Positions 25,786 through 34,273 of a stretch of DNA of 41,611 nt are shown in pieces. Every line of letters starts with the position of its first letter. Position 1 is the first letter of the stretch. Below the pieces are notes generated by a model, which saw only the letters and a list, made by a program, of their open reading frames with translations, did not search any database and was not told where the DNA came from. A program made the translations under genes and the position numbers. This DNA comes from an uncultured Balneolaceae bacterium (GTDB lineage Bacteria; Bacteroidota; Rhodothermia; Balneolales; Balneolaceae), in assembly GCA_938091655.1 (NCBI GenBank), contig CALKOA010000015.1:1-41611 (forward strand), in the 5' to 3' direction.

Positions 25786-26535
25786 GTGAAGGTATTAGGC
25801 ATCGATATCGGTAGCTATGGTATCAAAGGCGCTGTTGTAGATACGGTCAAAGGAGAGATTATATCAGGGAAAAAATCTACCGACAAATTAGAAGATACTC
25901 GTCCTCACAAAATTATTTCAAAAGTACATAAACTGGTCAAAAAATTTGATTGGAAAGGCCCAATAGGTTGTGCATTTCCAGCCGCCATTCATAAAGGCCG
26001 AGTGTTGTCAGCCTCTAGAATAGATACGGCTTGGGTCGATGCCGATGCTGAACACTTATTTAGTGAGATTACTGGTTGCCCAGTACACCTTATAAATGAT
26101 ACCGACGCAACAGGTATTGCAGAAATGACCTTTGGAGTTGGCAAAGGCTACCGAGGAACGGTCATCGTTTTGACAGTAGGGACAGGGATTGGGTCATCAA
26201 TTTTCGTAGATAATATACTCGTGCCAAATACGGAGCTGGGTCTTATCGAATTAAAAGGTATTAGCATAGAAGAACGAGCATCGAATAGGGCAAGAAAGGA
26301 AGAGGGAATTCAGCGAAAAACATGGGCAAAACGACTTCAGTTTGCCTTACAATATTACGAAAAGCTTTTTCACCCCGAACTTTTTATCATCGGTGGTCAG
26401 CTTAGTAAAAAAGCCGATAAAACCTTCCCCTACATGAAAATTAGCACAAGGTTAAAAGCGGCGGAATTTCAAAACAATGCCAGTATTGTAGGTGCTGCGT
26501 ATCATGCGGCCTCACTTAGTTCTCGGAGTACTTAA
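25786..26535 (+). CDS. ppgK: Polyphosphate glucokinase-type ROK family kinase
   Basis: ROK-family sugar kinase that phosphorylates glucose using polyphosphate and/or ATP. The 249 residues start MKVLGIDIGSYGIKGAVVD (phosphate-1 loop), then GCAFPAA, the catalytic-aspartate segment VHLINDTDATGIAEMTFG, and VLTVGTGIGSSIF (phosphate-2); PNTELGLIEL replaces the classical HLE zinc-binding region seen in many ROK kinases, as expected for PPGK. The start is GTG at 25786, 11 bases after the secA stop, so it is probably read through from secA. The 3' end overlaps the convergent DUF456 gene by four bases. Preference for polyphosphate is family inference. Confidence 0.88.
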   Translation: MKVLGIDIGSYGIKGAVVDTVKGEIISGKKSTDKLEDTRPHKIISKVHKLVKKFDWKGPIGCAFPAAIHKGRVLSASRIDTAWVDADAEHLFSEITGCPVHLINDTDATGIAEMTFGVGKGYRGTVIVLTVGTGIGSSIFVDNILVPNTELGLIELKGISIEERASNRARKEEGIQRKTWAKRLQFALQYYEKLFHPELFIIGGQLSKKADKTFPYMKISTRLKAAEFQNNASIVGAAYHAASLSSRST

Positions 26536-27023
26536 AACGCACCAACCACCCATCTGATAAGTTCGGTTCCATAATACCAGCAAAGGATTAAGGCCGCCAT
26601 CACTTTAATACCGGTAGCTGCCATAAATCCCAAAAATGAACCCCAAGCCGCCTTAAGGGCTTGCTCTTGACCTTGACCACCCATCATTTCACCCAGAAAT
26701 GCACCTGTGAGCGGACCGATTATAAAGCCTATTGGAGGGAAGCCAATACCGACTAGCATACCGATAAGACTACCCCAAAAGCCATAGCGAGTTCCCCCGG
26801 TTTTTTGGCTGGTCCAAGCAGGTATAAAATTGTCGAGCACGGAGAATAACACAATAGCTATGGCCCATCCCCAAATAAATGCAGAAGAAAAGGGCGTAAT
26901 GGTCCACTGCATAATTAAAATTCCCAATAAACTGATCGGTAAACCAGGTACTACTGGTAAAAAAGATCCAATAAATCCGAAAAGGATTAATAACGCGCCA
27001 AGGATGAGTAAGAGTAATTCCAT
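26532..27023 (-). CDS. DUF456 family membrane protein
   Basis: 163-residue inner-membrane protein with about four helices. The pattern FGFIGSFLPVVPGLPISLLGILI near the N-terminus, WTSQKTGGTRYGFWGSLIGMLVG and the glycine-rich IGPLTGAFLGEMMGG followed by AWGSFLGF is typical of DUF456, a family of unknown function with glycine-zipper-like helices. It stands alone between two divergent or convergent neighbours, ending four bases inside ppgK. Confidence 0.9.
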   Translation of the reverse strand: MELLLLILGALLILFGFIGSFLPVVPGLPISLLGILIMQWTITPFSSAFIWGWAIAIVLFSVLDNFIPAWTSQKTGGTRYGFWGSLIGMLVGIGFPPIGFIIGPLTGAFLGEMMGGQGQEQALKAAWGSFLGFMAATGIKVMAALILCWYYGTELIRWVVGAF

Positions 27024-27165
27024 ATGAACAGGATTTTTAAGCCATACCTACACTAACGATTTACTTATCCAAAGGTTGCATTGGGCTTGCGGTCGAAGTT
27101 AGGTTTAGCTATAATCTAAGCTATTGCTATATTTTCATAAATAAGACTAACCTAATTTTGACATT

Positions 27166-28863
27166 ATGAGTATGAGTACCACCTCAACGGGCCCCTTAGA
27201 GGCCCAGCAAAACGACTTTTTTGGGCATCCAAGGGGCTTGTCTACCCTCTTTTTTACCGAATTGTGGGAGCGTTTCAGCTATTATGGTATGCGCGCTTTA
27301 CTGGTACTTTTTATGACAGCAGAGGCCATTGGTAATAATCCTGGCTTGGGTTTATCGGTAGGTGAGGCCACCGCTATTTATGGTCTTTATACCTTTTTTG
27401 TTTATATGTTATCACTTCCTGGGGGTTGGATTGCTGATAATATTTGGGGGCAACGAAAAGCGGTATTTATAGGTGGTATTATCATTGCCATGGGGCACTT
27501 TAGTATGGCAGTCCCAACAACAACTTTTTTCTTTATTGGATTAGCACTTATAGTTATTGGCACGGGATTGCTAAAACCAAATGTAAGTTCAATGGTGGGC
27601 GATTTATATCCCGAGGGCGGCGCAAAGCGTGATGCAGGTTTTTCAATATTTTATATGGGGATTAATTTTGGTGCCATATTAGGTCCATTATTATGTGGCC
27701 TTCTAGGGGAAGGGTATAATTGGCATTACGGGTTTACATTGGCTGGTTTTGGTATGGTATTAGGTTTGATTTCTTATCAGATTGGCGGAAAATATTTAGG
27801 AACAGCGGGGGATCTTAAGGTAGATGTAGATCCTGATACTCTTGCCAAGCGGAGCAAAATCTTTTACACAGTGGTTTCCATCATTGGTGCACTTATAGTA
27901 TTATTAGGCTTCTTAGTTAGCTCTGGTGCTATTGAACTTGCTTTGGAATCATTAGCAGGTAATTTAGGCCTGGTTGCCGTGGTAATTACGGTCGCGTTTT
28001 TTGGGTATATCATATTTTTTGGTGGGCACACAGGAGAGGAAAAAAAGCGCCTAGGTGTCATTTTTTGGTTGTTCATTTTAGCGGCGATTTTTTGGAGTGG
28101 TTTTGAACAAGCCGGTTCTTCGTTGAATATTTTTACGGCCGAACTAGTGAATCGTTCTGCAGGGCCTAGTGTATTCTTGGGGGGTATTGGTGCTCTTATG
28201 TTAACGGCATTGTTAGCTATTCCACTTGGTTATTATACGTATAAAACATGGACTCGTGAGGATATTTGGTCGGTAGCTAAAATTGCTGTTGTGTTTACCA
28301 GTGTAGGCCTGCTAGGGTTAGTTTATTGGATGCTGAGCCAAGTGGGTAAAGGTTGGGAAATCCCTGCCAGTACGCTGCAGCTAATTAACCCGTCATTCAT
28401 TGTGATATTTGCCCCTATCTTTGGTTTTATGTGGACATGGTTAGCTAGTAAAAATGCCAATCCGTCTATACCTATGAAATTTGCTTTAGGTCTTCTAGGA
28501 CTATCTGCAGGTTTCTTTGTGCTTGCATGGGGATCTGCCAATGCCTCCAGCACCAATTTGGTTTCACCAGCGTGGCTTATAGTGATGTATTTTTTACATA
28601 CGGTTGGTGAACTTTGTCTATCACCTGTTGGACTATCTTCGATGACTAAGCTTTCTCCTAAAAGTCGTGTAAGTCAGATGATGGGTATATGGTTTGTGGC
28701 AGCGGCACTTGGAAACTTAATTGCTGGTTTGGTAGCGGGACAGTTAGAAAATCTTGCCCCTGCTAGTCTATTCCAAGCAGTAGCACTATTTGTTGGTGGG
28801 GGTGGAGTAATTGCTATATTGGCAGCGCCATCAGTGAAAAAACTGATGGGAGATATTGACTAA
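27166..28863 (+). CDS. POT/PTR2 family proton-coupled peptide transporter
   Basis: Major-facilitator-superfamily importer of di- and tripeptides. The 565 residues show the POT signature: FTELWERFSYYGMRALLVLFM (ExxER motif for proton coupling), GGWIADNIWGQRKAVFIGG, the GTGLLKPNVSSMVGDLY motif and FSIFYMGINFGAILGPLLCG (PTR2 signature). A DtpT-like extra pair of helices between the two six-helix bundles explains the length. HTVGELCLSPVGLS near the C-terminus is another family motif. ATG at 27166; the 142-base upstream gap is shared with the divergent DUF456 gene. It fits a proteolytic, peptide-using lifestyle together with the secreted peptidases nearby. Confidence 0.93.
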   Translation: MSMSTTSTGPLEAQQNDFFGHPRGLSTLFFTELWERFSYYGMRALLVLFMTAEAIGNNPGLGLSVGEATAIYGLYTFFVYMLSLPGGWIADNIWGQRKAVFIGGIIIAMGHFSMAVPTTTFFFIGLALIVIGTGLLKPNVSSMVGDLYPEGGAKRDAGFSIFYMGINFGAILGPLLCGLLGEGYNWHYGFTLAGFGMVLGLISYQIGGKYLGTAGDLKVDVDPDTLAKRSKIFYTVVSIIGALIVLLGFLVSSGAIELALESLAGNLGLVAVVITVAFFGYIIFFGGHTGEEKKRLGVIFWLFILAAIFWSGFEQAGSSLNIFTAELVNRSAGPSVFLGGIGALMLTALLAIPLGYYTYKTWTREDIWSVAKIAVVFTSVGLLGLVYWMLSQVGKGWEIPASTLQLINPSFIVIFAPIFGFMWTWLASKNANPSIPMKFALGLLGLSAGFFVLAWGSANASSTNLVSPAWLIVMYFLHTVGELCLSPVGLSSMTKLSPKSRVSQMMGIWFVAAALGNLIAGLVAGQLENLAPASLFQAVALFVGGGGVIAILAAPSVKKLMGDID

Positions 28864-28929
28864 TTAATCCATCCTGAACCTAATCAAACCACCTTATAGC
28901 GGCTAGTTACGAGTTCACATACAAGCCGA

Positions 28930-29658
28930 TTAAATGATTAGATATACTATAGCCGCTAGGGTACCACCAACCAAAGGACCTAGGATGGGAATCCATCCGT
29001 ACTTCCAATCACTGGTTCCTTTGTTTGAGATGGGCAGGATTGTGTGCGCTAAGCGTGGACCAAAGTCTCTTGCAGGATTTATGGCATAACCGGTGGTCCC
29101 ACCTAAGCCCAAGCCAATACACCAAACAAGAAAAGCAACGGGTAAGGCACCTACTGATCCTAATCCAATAGGGGTATTTGAGTCACCTAGTAATTGGCCA
29201 TCGCTAATAAAAAACACTACAAACACTAACACAAAGGTACCAACTATCTCGGAGAATAGATTGCTAAAAGGTGATCTAATGGCTGGTATGGTGCTGAAGG
29301 TAGAGAGAATAACAGAGGTATCTTGAGTTTCATTGTAGTGGTCTTTATGCATAAGCCATACAACACTTCCACCTAAAAAGGCTCCAAGAATTTGAACAAT
29401 TATATAGCCTGGAACCTCTGCCCAAGAGAATTCTCCTGCTATGGCTAAGCCTAGGGTCACTGCCGGATTTAGATGAGCTCCTGAATAAGGGGCGGCAACC
29501 ACAACCCCGGTAAAAACGGCCAGTCCCCAACCAGTAGTTATGACTAACCACCCTGAATCATGTCCTTTTGTTTTGGGTAATACAACATTTGCAACTACTC
29601 CATTACCTAAGAGTAGTAATAAAAAAGTGGCGATAAACTCCGCAGCTAAAGGGTTCAT
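28930..29658 (-). CDS. glpF: Glycerol uptake facilitator / aquaglyceroporin GlpF
   Basis: Major intrinsic protein channel for glycerol. Both pore motifs are present: GAHLNPAVTLG in the first half and GYAINPARDFGPRLAH in the second; the aspartate after NPAR is characteristic of glycerol facilitators as opposed to water-only aquaporins. Six membrane helices, 242 residues. An earlier in-frame TTG at 29667 exists, but I choose the ATG at 29658 (MNPLAAEFIATFLLLLLGNG). It lies 24 bases downstream of glpK on the same strand, giving a glycerol uptake operon. No glpD is in the window. Confidence 0.95.
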   Translation of the reverse strand: MNPLAAEFIATFLLLLLGNGVVANVVLPKTKGHDSGWLVITTGWGLAVFTGVVVAAPYSGAHLNPAVTLGLAIAGEFSWAEVPGYIIVQILGAFLGGSVVWLMHKDHYNETQDTSVILSTFSTIPAIRSPFSNLFSEIVGTFVLVFVVFFISDGQLLGDSNTPIGLGSVGALPVAFLVWCIGLGLGGTTGYAINPARDFGPRLAHTILPISNKGTSDWKYGWIPILGPLVGGTLAAIVYLII

Positions 29659-29682
29659 TATAGACAATTATAGGGTTAATAA

Positions 29683-31179
29683 TTATGAGTATGTCGTCCA
29701 AGCTTGCACCGCATGGATAGCCTTGTTCCAACCGTCAATCGCTTCCGATACATGAGCGCCATTTGCCCTTGTTTTAAAGCGATGATCGATTGTCCAGATT
29801 GACTGAATCTCTTCAATATTTTCCCAATATCCAACCCTTAAACCTGCTAAGTAGGCGGCGCCTAGTGCCGTGGTTTCGATATGTTTTGGGCGAATCACAT
29901 TGGCACCCAATAGGTCGGCTTGAAACTGCATCAATAGATTATTCGTAGTTGCTCCCCCATCTACCCGGAGTTCTTTAATAGATATTCCTGAGTCAGCCTC
30001 CATAGCCTTTAGTACATCATAACTTTGATAGGCCATTGATTCGAGGGCGGCACGTGCTATGTGAGATTTAGTTGTTCCACGAGATAAACCAACCAGCATA
30101 CCTCTAGCTTCTTGGTTCCAATAAGGTGCACCCAACCCTGCAAATGCTGGAACAAAGTATACTCCATCGGTATGGGTGGATTGTTTAGCCAAGTCTTCTA
30201 TTTCGGATGAATGACGAATTATTTCCATGCCATCACGGAGCCATTGAACCACCGCGCCTGCAATAAATACACTGCCTTCTAAGGCATAATGCAGCGTACC
30301 ATTAATTTTCCATGCAATTGTGGTTAAGAGGTTGTGTTTGGAGTGTATAAATTTAGGACCAATGTTCATGAGCATGAAGCATCCGGTTCCGTAGGTATTT
30401 TTAACCGTTCCTACCTCGGTACACATCTGCCCGAAAAGAGCAGCTTGCTGATCGCCCGCAACTCCTGTAATTGGAATACGATGCCCAAAAAATTGCTCAC
30501 TTGTACTACCAAAGTCATCGCTTGATTCCATTACTCTTGGCAGCATCGGTGAAGGAATACTAAACAGGTTTAATAACTCTTCGTCCCATTTTTGGTCGCG
30601 GATGTTATAGAGCATAGTTCGAGAGGCATTGGTTACATCGGTTACATGGGATTGCCCTTCAGAAAATTTCCAAATAAGCCAACTATCAACGGTACCAAAT
30701 GCTAGATGCCCCTCTTCGGCGAGTTTTTGTGCTCCAGGCACCTGCTTTAAAATCCACTCCACTTTTGTAGCGGAGAAATAGGCATCTATGACCAGGCCTG
30801 TTTTAGATTGAATCTCTTGGAGTCGTCCTTGTTCTTTTAGTTGATTGCATCGCTCCGATGTTCTTCGATCTTGCCAGACTATGGCATGGTAAATAGGCTG
30901 CCCCGTTCTTTTATCCCAGACAACCGTCGTTTCTCGTTGATTGGTAATTCCGATTGCAGCAATCTGGTTTCCTTTGATGTGAGCGGCACTCATCACTTCT
31001 GTTGCAACACTGACTTGACTTGACCAAATCTCGTTTGCATCGTGTTCTACCCATCCGGATTGAGGAAAAATTTGGGTAAATTCTTTTTGCGCCATTGCCA
31101 CAATACCCCCTTTTTTGTCAAAAAGTATAGCGCGAGAACTTGTAGTGCCCTGGTCTAGTGCGAGTATATAGGAATGCAT
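29683..31179 (-). CDS. glpK: Glycerol kinase
   Basis: FGGY-family kinase that makes sn-glycerol 3-phosphate from glycerol and ATP, trapping glycerol that enters by GlpF. The 498 residues have [16 protein letters not shown] at the start, the [11 protein letters not shown] and [13 protein letters not shown] motifs, [21 protein letters not shown] and the FGGY signature region [18 protein letters not shown] and [16 protein letters not shown] at 31179. Divergent from mnmE across a 75-base gap that carries a 19-base dyad. Confidence 0.97.
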   Translation of the reverse strand: MHSYILALDQGTTSSRAILFDKKGGIVAMAQKEFTQIFPQSGWVEHDANEIWSSQVSVATEVMSAAHIKGNQIAAIGITNQRETTVVWDKRTGQPIYHAIVWQDRRTSERCNQLKEQGRLQEIQSKTGLVIDAYFSATKVEWILKQVPGAQKLAEEGHLAFGTVDSWLIWKFSEGQSHVTDVTNASRTMLYNIRDQKWDEELLNLFSIPSPMLPRVMESSDDFGSTSEQFFGHRIPITGVAGDQQAALFGQMCTEVGTVKNTYGTGCFMLMNIGPKFIHSKHNLLTTIAWKINGTLHYALEGSVFIAGAVVQWLRDGMEIIRHSSEIEDLAKQSTHTDGVYFVPAFAGLGAPYWNQEARGMLVGLSRGTTKSHIARAALESMAYQSYDVLKAMEADSGISIKELRVDGGATTNNLLMQFQADLLGANVIRPKHIETTALGAAYLAGLRVGYWENIEEIQSIWTIDHRFKTRANGAHVSEAIDGWNKAIHAVQAWTTYS

Positions 31180-31210
31180 AACAGTTGAGTTTGGTTAAAA
31201 AGTGTACGTA

Positions 31211-31229
31211 GATTATTGTACTAATAATC
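31211..31229. promoter_or_regulatory. Dyad between divergent glpK and mnmE (possible operator)
   Basis: GATTATT-GTACT-AATAATC: perfect 7-base arms with a 5-base centre, 32 bases before the glpK ATG and 26 bases before the mnmE GTG. Its position inside a 75-base divergent gap fits a repressor site for the glpKF operon. It does not match the E. coli GlpR consensus as far as I can tell. Confidence 0.3.
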
Positions 31230-31254
31230 ATCCAGATAAAACAAATAAAATCAC

Positions 31255-32679
31255 GTGACAGAGTCTTCAAATAGTACAGATAAAGAACCCATTGCTGCCA
31301 TTGCCACCCCCATAGGGGAAGGCGGGATTGCGGTGATTAGAGTTTCGGGGAGGGGGGCTATTGCGAAGGTGCAGGAACGGTTCAAGGGAAAAGATTTAAA
31401 TAAGGCCGCATCGCATACCATTCATTTTGGGCGCCTTGTAGATGAACAAGACCGCTTGGTAGATGAGGTTTTGGTGAGCCTATTTCATTCACCTAGAAGT
31501 TACACAGGAGAGGAAACAGTAGAAATTTCTTGTCATGGCGGTATTTTGGTGACCCAGCGCGTGTATGAAACTTTGTTGGCAACAGGCATTAGGGCCGCGG
31601 AAGCCGGAGAGTTTACTCAACGTGCTTTTTTAAATGGCAAACTAGGCTTAGAACAAGCTGAGGCTGTAGCTGATCTAATTCATGCTCGTAGTGCGAAAGC
31701 AGTTGACGCCGCGAATCAGCAGTTATCTGGTAGTTTGGGAGCCTATGTAAAAGAATTTAGGCAACAAATTATTGATGCGACCGCGATGATTGAATTAGAA
31801 TTGGATTTTATAGAGGAGGATGTTGAGTTTGCTAATAAGGAACAGTTGCAACAGCTGTTAGAAGATGTTAAGAAGGCCATTCATAGGTTATTAGAAAGCT
31901 ATGAGGCTGGTAGGTTGGTGAAAGACGGTATAAAAACAGTGCTCGTTGGTCGCCCCAATGCAGGTAAATCAACACTTTTAAATGCTTTGGTAGGGACTGA
32001 TCGAGCGATTGTTACCGATATAGCTGGGACCACAAGAGACACTGTTGATGTAGAATGGAATCATGGAGGGTTGTTATTTAGGCTTATTGATACAGCAGGA
32101 TTACGTGAAACAGAGGATCGTGTCGAGGCCGAAGGAGTCCGGCGTAGCCAAGCAGCCGTAAAAGAAGCGGATGTAATAGTTTACTTGAGGGATTTGAATG
32201 AACTATTTACCAAAGAGGAAATGAATGAGATGGAATATTTGCAAGCATCAGCAATGGATACCCCATTTCTCTGTATCGGAACCCAATATGACCGTTTAAC
32301 CAAGACGGAACAGCAGGTGTATGACGATCACGCTATCAGTGAGAAAAGCGATTGGAGTAGTATTGAAGATCTGCATATATCTGCGGCAACTGGCGAGGGT
32401 TTACAGGAACTAAAGGATCGCATTAAAAAGGTCGCAATGAGTCAGGCCCATTTCGATGGAGATTCTCTGCTGGTTACTTCTTCTCGACACAGAGATGCCC
32501 TTGAAAAAACATTGAATCATGTTGAGGCCGCTCTCAACGGATTACTGAGTGGACTAACGGGTGATTTTCTAGCGATTGACCTACGTGCAGCCTTGCAGAG
32601 CCTGGGAACCATAACAGGGGAAATTACCAATGAAGATATTTTGGATTCTATATTTTCCAGGTTTTGTATAGGGAAGTAG
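31255..32679 (+). CDS. mnmE: tRNA modification GTPase MnmE
   Basis: With MnmG it installs 5-carboxymethylaminomethyl groups at wobble uridine 34. 474 residues: an N-terminal folate-binding domain (IAAIATPIGEGGIAVIRVSG to about 120, with CHGG), a helical domain, a GTPase domain with GRPNAGKSTLLNAL (G1), DIAGTTRD (G2), DTAGLRE (G3), and the C-terminal FCIGK with the catalytic cysteine. The start is GTG at 31255, as no ATG precedes the conserved part. The stop abuts the photolyase ATG (TAGATG), so they are likely co-translated. Confidence 0.97.
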   Translation: MTESSNSTDKEPIAAIATPIGEGGIAVIRVSGRGAIAKVQERFKGKDLNKAASHTIHFGRLVDEQDRLVDEVLVSLFHSPRSYTGEETVEISCHGGILVTQRVYETLLATGIRAAEAGEFTQRAFLNGKLGLEQAEAVADLIHARSAKAVDAANQQLSGSLGAYVKEFRQQIIDATAMIELELDFIEEDVEFANKEQLQQLLEDVKKAIHRLLESYEAGRLVKDGIKTVLVGRPNAGKSTLLNALVGTDRAIVTDIAGTTRDTVDVEWNHGGLLFRLIDTAGLRETEDRVEAEGVRRSQAAVKEADVIVYLRDLNELFTKEEMNEMEYLQASAMDTPFLCIGTQYDRLTKTEQQVYDDHAISEKSDWSSIEDLHISAATGEGLQELKDRIKKVAMSQAHFDGDSLLVTSSRHRDALEKTLNHVEAALNGLLSGLTGDFLAIDLRAALQSLGTITGEITNEDILDSIFSRFCIGK

Positions 32680-34188
32680 ATGAGTGAAGCTACCCTAGAT
32701 AAACTATCTAAGCCAACAATAAACATAATTTGGTTGAAGAGAGACATTCGTTTAGCTGACCATGAAGGTTTTTATCTAGCAGAGCAAGCCGATCAAGATT
32801 ATATCCCACTCTATATATTTGATCCGGATGAGTTAGCAGGCCCCGATTCGTCTCTGCGGCATCAACAGTTTGTCTTTCACTCCTTATTGGACGTAAATAA
32901 ACAATTAGAAGCAGTTGGAAGAGAATTAATTTATTGTTGGGGGAATAGTAGTAAAATTTTTGAATTTTTTGCTGAAAAATTTTCTGTCAAAAGAGTGTTT
33001 TCTTATCAAGAATCTGGTACAATTAGAACCTGGAAAAGAGACCAACGAATGGCTAATTTTTTCGTTGGCAAGGGCATAGATTGGAAGCAATGTCAACGAG
33101 ATGGGGTTATTCGTGGATTAGATAGTCGGGATGGATGGAGTAAGGCATGGTTGGATTGCATGAATCGACCTTTGTTTTACCCAGCTTATACAGCGCCAAG
33201 TGAACATATAAATGCTTTTTTTAAGGGTATTTCAAATCGGCATCCTTTTCCACTGCCTGCGGAGTTAAGGGCTGAATTAGAGCGTTACCCGGGAATGCAT
33301 CAACCAGCGGGAGAAAGCCAAGCATGGAAATGTTTAGAGACTTTTATGGGAGCTCGAGGGCGGAACTACCAGCGGCACATCTCAAAGCCACTTTTATCTA
33401 GGGAGAGCTGCAGTCGAATTTCTCCATATATAGCTTGGGGGAATGTTAGTATTAGACAGGTGTATGGTTTTGTAAATAATCATTCTGCTAAGGCGGAAGC
33501 GCCACGCGCATATGCTTCGTTTTTAACGCGCCTTAGGTGGAATGCTCATTTTATTCAAAAGTTCGAAATGGAACCGGAGTATGAACTTCAATGCGTAAAT
33601 CGGGGGTATGAACTAATGTCATACTCCAATCGCCCGGATTTTTTGGAGGCATGGAAGCAAGGCTCTACTGGTGTACCACTGGTTGATTCATGCATGCGGT
33701 GTTTGGAGGCAACGGGATGGATTAATTTCCGCATGAGAGCTATGTTGGTATCTTTTTTGTGTCATCATTTGGATTGTGATTGGAGACTTGGTGTATATCA
33801 TTTGGCAAGGCTATTTTTGGACTATGAACCCGGTATCCATTATCCTCAATTTCAAATGCAAGCCGGTACTACGGGTGTGAACACGATTCGAATGTACAAT
33901 CCAGTGAAACAGTCCAAGGATCATGATCCGGATGGGGAGTTTATTCGGCAATGGGTTCCTGAGTTGGAGCAGTACCCCACGGCTTATATACACGAACCAT
34001 GGTCTATAACACCTATTGAAAAGGCATGTCTGCCATCTGGGAATGGTATCGAGTATCCCGACCCAATAGTAGATGTTGCAGGTGCGGCATCGGTAGCGAG
34101 AAAAAAGATTTGGAGTTACAGAGACTCTTTATTGGTTAAACAGGAAAATCAGAGGATTCTAAAAAAACATACCCATCGCACACGTTAA
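32680..34188 (+). CDS. Cryptochrome/photolyase family FAD protein
   Basis: Flavoprotein of the photolyase superfamily, likely a light-dependent DNA repair enzyme. The N-terminal alpha/beta domain starts [32 protein letters not shown] follows. The FAD-binding helical domain has [76 protein letters not shown] and [25 protein letters not shown]. The 502-residue form matches a clade common in Bacteroidota-like bacteria that differs from E. coli PhrB; CPD photolyase versus cryptochrome duty cannot be settled. The last codons coincide with the terminator of the convergent M16 gene. It directly follows mnmE with no gap. Confidence 0.9.
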   Translation: MSEATLDKLSKPTINIIWLKRDIRLADHEGFYLAEQADQDYIPLYIFDPDELAGPDSSLRHQQFVFHSLLDVNKQLEAVGRELIYCWGNSSKIFEFFAEKFSVKRVFSYQESGTIRTWKRDQRMANFFVGKGIDWKQCQRDGVIRGLDSRDGWSKAWLDCMNRPLFYPAYTAPSEHINAFFKGISNRHPFPLPAELRAELERYPGMHQPAGESQAWKCLETFMGARGRNYQRHISKPLLSRESCSRISPYIAWGNVSIRQVYGFVNNHSAKAEAPRAYASFLTRLRWNAHFIQKFEMEPEYELQCVNRGYELMSYSNRPDFLEAWKQGSTGVPLVDSCMRCLEATGWINFRMRAMLVSFLCHHLDCDWRLGVYHLARLFLDYEPGIHYPQFQMQAGTTGVNTIRMYNPVKQSKDHDPDGEFIRQWVPELEQYPTAYIHEPWSITPIEKACLPSGNGIEYPDPIVDVAGAASVARKKIWSYRDSLLVKQENQRILKKHTHRTR

Positions 34189-34202
34189 TGTGGATGGGTA
34201 TG
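34161..34202 (-). terminator. Intrinsic terminator for the M16 gene, inside the photolyase 3' end
   Basis: On the minus strand CATACCCATC and GATGGGTATG form a perfect 10-base stem, extended by CACA/TGTG with one bulged C and a TTAACG loop, and are followed immediately by seven T (plus-strand A run at 34161-34167). It lies 71 bases beyond the M16 stop and overlaps the last codons and stop of the photolyase gene. No T run follows on the plus strand, so it should act mainly in the minus direction. Confidence 0.75.
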
Positions 34203-34273
34203 ATAAATGAAGTAGAGTATGATCTTTCTTGCTACAAGGCCAATAAATAGCCAATGTCTAGCTAAATAATCAC

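Noticed and set aside
27153-27160. TAATTTTG resembling a -7 box before the peptide transporter
   Set aside because: It ends 5 bases before the ATG and has no -33 element at the right distance, so a promoter would give a leaderless or truncated transcript.
28864-28929. Possible bidirectional terminator between the peptide transporter and glpF
   Set aside because: Only a 5-base CGGCT/AGCCG stem with a long loop and no T run on either strand.
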